Shown piece by piece: positions 60,094 to 64,000 of a stretch of 64,000 bases of DNA; within the stretch, counting starts at the first letter, position 1; each line of letters opens with the position of its first letter. This DNA is from Scandinavium sp036409475 (GTDB lineage: Bacteria; Pseudomonadota; Gammaproteobacteria; Enterobacterales; Enterobacteriaceae): the NCBI RefSeq assembly GCF_036409475.1, contig NZ_JAYRCK010000018.1, positions 41,541 to 105,540 of the forward strand, given 5' to 3'. Below the pieces are notes generated by a model that had not been told where the DNA came from, ran no database searches, and saw only the letters and a list, made by a program, of their open reading frames with translations. The position numbers were made by a program, and so were the translations under genes.

Positions 60094-61296
60094 TTATGCC
60101 GTGACGAGTGGCAGCCAGAGCGCAATCAGCCCGGCCGTGAGTCCACCTCGCCAGCACAGCGCATCGTGTCCGCCGTCAACCTGACGCCAGAAAAGCGGCT
60201 GCTGTGTCTGCTGTAGTTGGTGTAAGAGGGCCTGATTGGCCTGAAAGATAATCGGTTCACGTCGCCCGGCCTCAAGCCAGATACGCAAGCCCTGCGGTGA
60301 AACTTCACCGCGAGAAAGTTTTTCGAGGATCACGCCGCCGTGACCTTCGCCGCGTGTCGGCCACCAGTAAGAACCTGACTGGCTTAGCACACAGCCAAAT
60401 CGCTGCGGCCAGTTCAGCCCGGCAAACATTGCCGCTAAGCCACCGAAGCTTTGCCCGGCGACCACGGTGCGTTGCTCACGCTCACTGAAAGGCGCGATAC
60501 GCTGAATTTGCGGGAGAAGCTCCTGCTGAAGCGCCAGCCAGAAATCAGTGTTGCAGGGCAGCTCTGCGCCGCGGTACGCCGTGTCGATGGCATCCACCAG
60601 CACATACACCGCCGCCGGAAGCTGCCCTTCGCGGGTCAACCGGGCCAACGGCGACCAGACAGGCATGCTTTCGGCCCAGAACTGGCCATCAAGCAGCAGC
60701 GCCATTGGCCGTTCTGCGGCTTCACCCGTGGTGTAAATCCACACTTTGCGCGAATTTCCCAGCCGCTGGCTATGCCAGTGAATGCAGACTGGCGGCGCGT
60801 ACGGCACGTCGGGTAAATCCCAGCCGGGCTGAACAGGCGCATCAGGCAGTGAAAGCGCTGAAACCGCATGGCCTCGCCCACCCCGCCAGCTTTGCGCATT
60901 CAGCGGATCGGCTATCGCCTGGGGCAACAGCTTTCGCCAGCCTTCGCGCAGCAACGGGCGGTCGGGCTTGTCGGTGTGAAACAAAGAGGCAGCAAAATCG
61001 TTTTCAGTCGTCACCGGAATGAAGCAGTAACTCCCACGCCAGGTGGCGGGCAGCGTGGTTTGCCACTGCCAGACGTCAGTGCCGGGCAGACGGGACAGCG
61101 TCTGCGGCACGGCGTTCTGGTGATGATCGGTGACGCCGGTGATGTAAATCCACACCCGCTGGTACGGCGATGTTTCTTCCTTTCCGGCAGGATCACGCCA
61201 GTAAAACGTGACATGGCATTGGTCACCTTCCCTGTGCCACTGCGGCCCGTGGAGGGTTTTCCACCACTCATCACTCCCTGTTACTGCCGTTTGCAT
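60094..61296 (-). CDS. fes: Enterobactin esterase Fes
   Basis: Cytoplasmic esterase that hydrolyses ferric enterobactin to release iron; 400 residues. An N-terminal domain of ~150 residues precedes the alpha/beta-hydrolase domain with the nucleophile in VAGQSFGGLAA and the catalytic His in VDGGHDALCWRGG. The start is ATG at 61296, directly preceded by a GTG codon and a weak GGGG; a shorter start cannot be excluded, since the E. coli start has also been debated. It is divergent from fepA and the first gene of fes-ybdZ-entF. Confidence 0.95.
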   Translation of the reverse strand: MQTAVTGSDEWWKTLHGPQWHREGDQCHVTFYWRDPAGKEETSPYQRVWIYITGVTDHHQNAVPQTLSRLPGTDVWQWQTTLPATWRGSYCFIPVTTENDFAASLFHTDKPDRPLLREGWRKLLPQAIADPLNAQSWRGGRGHAVSALSLPDAPVQPGWDLPDVPYAPPVCIHWHSQRLGNSRKVWIYTTGEAAERPMALLLDGQFWAESMPVWSPLARLTREGQLPAAVYVLVDAIDTAYRGAELPCNTDFWLALQQELLPQIQRIAPFSEREQRTVVAGQSFGGLAAMFAGLNWPQRFGCVLSQSGSYWWPTRGEGHGGVILEKLSRGEVSPQGLRIWLEAGRREPIIFQANQALLHQLQQTQQPLFWRQVDGGHDALCWRGGLTAGLIALWLPLVTA

Positions 61297-61342
61297 CACG
61301 TTAACCCCGTGTTTGCTGTGGAATGCTTTGTTACACGTTAAA

Positions 61343-61376
61343 AATTATTGATAATATTATTGATAACTATTTGCAT
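61343..61376. promoter_or_regulatory. Fur-box cluster between fes and fepA
   Basis: Overlapping AT-rich dyads including TTATTGATAATATTATTGAT and GATAACTATTTGCATTTGCA. They fit the arrangement of overlapping Fur sites known for the E. coli fepA-fes control region and cover both promoters. Confidence 0.75.
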
Positions 61377-61433
61377 TTGCAATAGCGTATTGACGCGCGT
61401 TTTTGACACACACAACTGCCAAGCAGGACGATA

Positions 61434-63659
61434 ATGAATAACAAGCTCAAATCATTGGCCTTACTGGTCAATCTGGGGATTTATGGGGTGGCGTTTCCTT
61501 TGCACGCCGAGGGAACCGCTGAGGAGAAAACCACGGCGAATGATGAAACGATGGTTGTCACCGCGGCTCAGCAGAACCTGCAGGCTCCGGGCGTTTCCAC
61601 CATCACCGCAGAGGAAATTCGCAAAAGACCTCCCGCTCGCGACGTCTCTGAAATCATCCGCACCATGCCTGGGGTAAACCTCACCGGCAACTCCACCAGC
61701 GGCCAGCGCGGCAACAACCGCCAGATTGATATTCGCGGGATGGGCCCGGAAAATACCCTGATTTTGATTGACGGTAAGCCTGTCACCAGCCGTAACTCTG
61801 TGCGTCTGGGCTGGCGTGGCGAGCGTGATACCCGCGGCGATACCAGTTGGGTTCCGCCAGAAATGATTGAGCGCATTGAAGTGATTCGTGGCCCTGCTGC
61901 GGCCCGTTACGGCAACGGCGCAGCGGGCGGCGTGGTGAACATCATCACCAAAAAAGCCAGCAACGAGTGGCACGGCTCCTGGGACACCTACATGAACCTG
62001 CCGGAGCACAAAGACGAAGGCTCCACCAAACGCACCAACTTTAGCCTGACCGGCCCGATGGGCGGCGATTTCAGCTTCCGTCTGTTCGGTAACCTCGATA
62101 AAACACAGGCCGATGCCTGGGATATCAACCAGGGCCATCAGTCTGAGCGTACCGGTATTTACCAGAATACCCTGCCTGCCGGGCGTGAAGGCGTTGAAAA
62201 CAAAGACATCAACGGCCTGTTGCGCTGGGACTTCGCCCCGATGCAGTCTCTGGAGCTGGAGGCAGGCTACAGCCGCCAGAACAACCTTTATGCGGGCGAT
62301 ACTCAGAACACCAACACCAACAATTTCGTCAAAGAAAACTACGGCAAAGAGACCAACCGCCTCTACCGCCAGAACTTCTCTCTGACCTGGAACGGCGGCT
62401 GGGATAACGGCCTGACCACCAGCAACTGGGTGCAATACGAGCACACCCGCAACTCACGCAAAGGCGAAGGCCTGGCAGGCGGCACCGAGGGAATTTTCAA
62501 TAGCAATAAATTCGTCGATATCGACCTCGACGATATCCTGCTGCACAGCGAAGTGAACATCCCGATTGATTTCGTCTTCAATCAGAACCTGACGCTCGGC
62601 ACCGAGTGGAATCAGCAGAAGATGAAGGATAACGGCTCGAACACCCAGACCTTTATGGGCGGCACGATCCCAGGCTTTAGCAGCACCGGCCGCAGCCCTT
62701 ACTCTCAGGCAGAAATCTTCTCGCTGTTTGCTGAAGACAATATCGAAGTCACCGACACCACCATGCTGACGCCTGCGCTGCGTTACGATCATCACAGCAT
62801 TGTGGGCGACAACTGGAGCCCATCGCTGAACCTGTCACAAGGTTTGTGGGATGACTTCACCCTGAAAATGGGCATCGCCCGCGCCTATAAAGCGCCAAGC
62901 CTGTATCAGACCAACCCGAACTACATTCTCTACAGTAAAGGCCAGGGCTGCTATGCCAGCGCCAGCGGCTGCTACCTGCAAGGCAATGACGACCTGAAAG
63001 CCGAAACCAGCATCAACAAAGAGATTGGGCTGGAGTTCAAACGCGACGGCTGGCTGGCAGGCGCGACCTGGTTCCGTAACGACTATCGCAACAAGATTGA
63101 AGCGGGCTATGCGCCGGTGTACTCCAACGCCGCCGGGACAGATGTCTATAAGTGGGAAAACGTGCCGAAAGCGGTGGTTGAAGGCCTGGAAGGTACGCTG
63201 AACGTGCCGGTTACCGACACCGTGAACTGGACCAACAACATCACTTATATGCTGCAAAGTAAGAACAAGGAAACCGGCGATCGTCTGTCGATCATCCCGG
63301 AATATACCCTGAACTCAACGCTGAGCTGGCAGGTGGTGCAGGACTTCTCGGTGCAGTCGACCTTTACCTGGTATGGCAAACAGCAACCGAAGAAGTACAA
63401 TTACAAAGGCCAACCAGCGACCGGCAGCGAACTCAACGAAGTGAGCCCGTACAGCATTGTTGGCCTGAGCGGCACCTGGGATGCGACCAAGTACGTCAGC
63501 CTGACGGCGGGTATCGACAACCTGTTCGATAAACGCCACTGGCGCGCAGGTAACGCCCAAACCACTGGCGGCGCAACCGGGTATATGTACGGTGCGGGGG
63601 CTGAGACTTATAACGAGTCTGGGCGGACTTACTATCTGAGTGTGAATACGCACTTCTAA
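61434..63659 (+). CDS. fepA: Ferric enterobactin outer-membrane receptor FepA
   Basis: TonB-dependent receptor of 741 residues (E. coli FepA 746 including signal). The signal peptide ends near LHA (residue 25), and the TonB box DETMVVTAA is at 37-45. The plug domain covers ~45-185 (DIRGMGPENTLILIDG, ERIEVIRGPAAARYGNGAAG); a 22-strand barrel follows, with extracellular loop cysteines in GCYASASGCYL and the C-terminal outer-membrane signature YYLSVNTHF. It is also a colicin B/D receptor in E. coli. It faces fes. Thirty bases after its stop codon an IS110 element interrupts the palindromic repeat that formed its 3' end. Confidence 0.97.
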   Translation: MNNKLKSLALLVNLGIYGVAFPLHAEGTAEEKTTANDETMVVTAAQQNLQAPGVSTITAEEIRKRPPARDVSEIIRTMPGVNLTGNSTSGQRGNNRQIDIRGMGPENTLILIDGKPVTSRNSVRLGWRGERDTRGDTSWVPPEMIERIEVIRGPAAARYGNGAAGGVVNIITKKASNEWHGSWDTYMNLPEHKDEGSTKRTNFSLTGPMGGDFSFRLFGNLDKTQADAWDINQGHQSERTGIYQNTLPAGREGVENKDINGLLRWDFAPMQSLELEAGYSRQNNLYAGDTQNTNTNNFVKENYGKETNRLYRQNFSLTWNGGWDNGLTTSNWVQYEHTRNSRKGEGLAGGTEGIFNSNKFVDIDLDDILLHSEVNIPIDFVFNQNLTLGTEWNQQKMKDNGSNTQTFMGGTIPGFSSTGRSPYSQAEIFSLFAEDNIEVTDTTMLTPALRYDHHSIVGDNWSPSLNLSQGLWDDFTLKMGIARAYKAPSLYQTNPNYILYSKGQGCYASASGCYLQGNDDLKAETSINKEIGLEFKRDGWLAGATWFRNDYRNKIEAGYAPVYSNAAGTDVYKWENVPKAVVEGLEGTLNVPVTDTVNWTNNITYMLQSKNKETGDRLSIIPEYTLNSTLSWQVVQDFSVQSTFTWYGKQQPKKYNYKGQPATGSELNEVSPYSIVGLSGTWDATKYVSLTAGIDNLFDKRHWRAGNAQTTGGATGYMYGAGAETYNESGRTYYLSVNTHF

Positions 63660-63671
63660 GTCCAGAACTGT

Positions 63672-63689
63672 TCCCCTCACCCCGGCCCT
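63672..63689 (+). repeat. Left half of an interrupted GGCCCTCTCCC palindrome
   Basis: CCCCTCACCCCGGCCCT matches the left arm of the complete repeat at 43509-43530 with one substitution and stops exactly at the IS110 left end. The other half should lie beyond the window. Confidence 0.8.
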
Positions 63690-63697
63690 TATGTCTT

Positions 63698-63880
63698 GAT
63701 CTTCTCCGTTTCTGCGGAGAAGATCCCCGACTGATCATCGGGAGGTTACCGGTGAGCATCACCCGGCCCTGGTGCCCCTGAGCCCGTGGGAGAGATTATG
63801 CCCCGGTAACCTGTTTCCCTGTCGCCTCAAGACCGAACGGTATCCTGTGCCCCGAGCACCCACATATAAGGATGGTCCGG
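63698..63880 (+). ncRNA. Candidate IS110 bridge RNA
   Basis: Three structures follow in the order known for IS621-type bridge RNAs. (1) A 5' stem-loop GATCTTCTCCG 63698-63708 with 63715-63725. (2) A target loop closed by AGGTTACCGG 63743-63752 with 63803-63812, carrying GGCCCT at 63765-63770 and GGGAGAG at 63788-63794. (3) A second loop closed by GACC/ATCCT 63831-63846 with AGGAT/GGTC 63869-63877, the probable donor loop. The two guide stretches correspond to the left half and the complement of the right half of GGCCCTCTCCC, the sequence the element has entered. Confidence 0.6.
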
Positions 63881-63912
63881 CGATATTATTCATAAGGTTA
63901 TGGAGTGCCATG

Positions 63913-64000
63913 ATGAGTCTTGTCTCCGTCGGCGTTGATATCGCCAAACTCAAGTTTGATGTTGCTGTCCTGCTGCCAAATCAGAAGTACAAAACCAAAA
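63913..64000 (+). CDS. IS110-family transposase, N-terminal fragment
   Basis: Only the first 29 codons are in the window. They encode a start followed by SLVSVGVDIAKLKFDVAVLL, the beginning of the DEDD RuvC-like domain of IS110 transposases, including the first catalytic Asp in VGVDIAK. Two adjacent ATGs (63910 and 63913) follow GGAG; the second is used here. Family membership is clear; the exact IS is not identifiable from this fragment. Confidence 0.85.
   Translation, partial: MSLVSVGVDIAKLKFDVAVLLPNQKYKTK

Larger units (their letters stand above)
63690..64000 (+). mobile_element. IS110-family insertion sequence, left end (truncated by window)
   Basis: It begins immediately after GGCCCT of the target repeat; no terminal inverted repeat or target duplication is needed for this family. 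About 220 bp of structured non-coding DNA precede a transposase with the IS110 DEDD N-terminus. The right end is outside the window. Confidence 0.85.

Noticed and set aside
1..64000. tRNA, rRNA and CRISPR arrays
   Set aside because: No cloverleaf, rRNA stretch or regularly spaced repeat-spacer array was seen on either strand.

Overview
This is a chromosomal segment of a member of the Enterobacteriaceae in the Enterobacter/Lelliottia/Kluyvera/Buttiauxella neighbourhood; the genus cannot be fixed from the sequence alone. Most proteins match Escherichia coli K-12 proteins in length and motifs as I remember them. The backbone order is the E. coli 14-min region: ybeD-lipB-ybeF-lipA-tatE-ybeM-crcB-cspE-pagP, dcuC-rna, rnk-uspG, ahpF-ahpC-dsbG, ybdN-ybdM, ybdD-cstA, then the enterobactin locus.

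Accessory blocks break this backbone. (1) A copper/silver efflux operon (cusF, an outer-membrane factor, cusB, cusA, led by a Cys/His-rich small protein) lies between pagP and dcuC. (2) Between rna and rnk are a complete fryB-fryC-ypdF-ypdE-fryA phosphotransferase/peptidase operon with convergent ypdC, an alpha/beta hydrolase, and a GntP-type gluconate permease behind two overlapping GntR-like operators. E. coli keeps fry/ypdC beside glk and has citrate genes next to rna. (3) A DMSO-reductase-like operon (TorD-type chaperone plus A, B and C subunits) lies between uspG and ahpF. (4) An SDR enzyme and a RelE/HigB-type toxin-antitoxin pair lie between ybdM and ybdD. (5) A two-gene YjiH/YjiG-like membrane pair with an M20 peptidase lies between cstA and entH. 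(6) A small YadA-type trimeric autotransporter sits where E. coli has fepE. dsbG is reduced to its 3' half.

The right third (43.6-63.7 kb) is the enterobactin system. entCEBAH make and quality-check 2,3-dihydroxybenzoate, entF and ybdZ assemble the siderophore, entS exports it, fepA-fepB-fepDGC import the ferric form, and fes releases the iron. Fur-box-like sequences lie in all three divergent promoter regions. The window ends inside an IS110-family insertion sequence 30 bp past fepA.

The most interesting material is intergenic. A roughly 140-bp miniature element occurs four times (two in tandem after dcuC, one between ahpC and dsbG, one after the YadA-like gene). Every copy is flanked by direct duplications of an entire terminator-like hairpin, so it appears to insert at hairpins and duplicate them. 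Separately, the IS110 element has landed in a dispersed GGCCCTCTCCC palindrome. Its non-coding 5' region folds like a bridge RNA whose loop carries both halves of that target, so its specificity can be read from this window.
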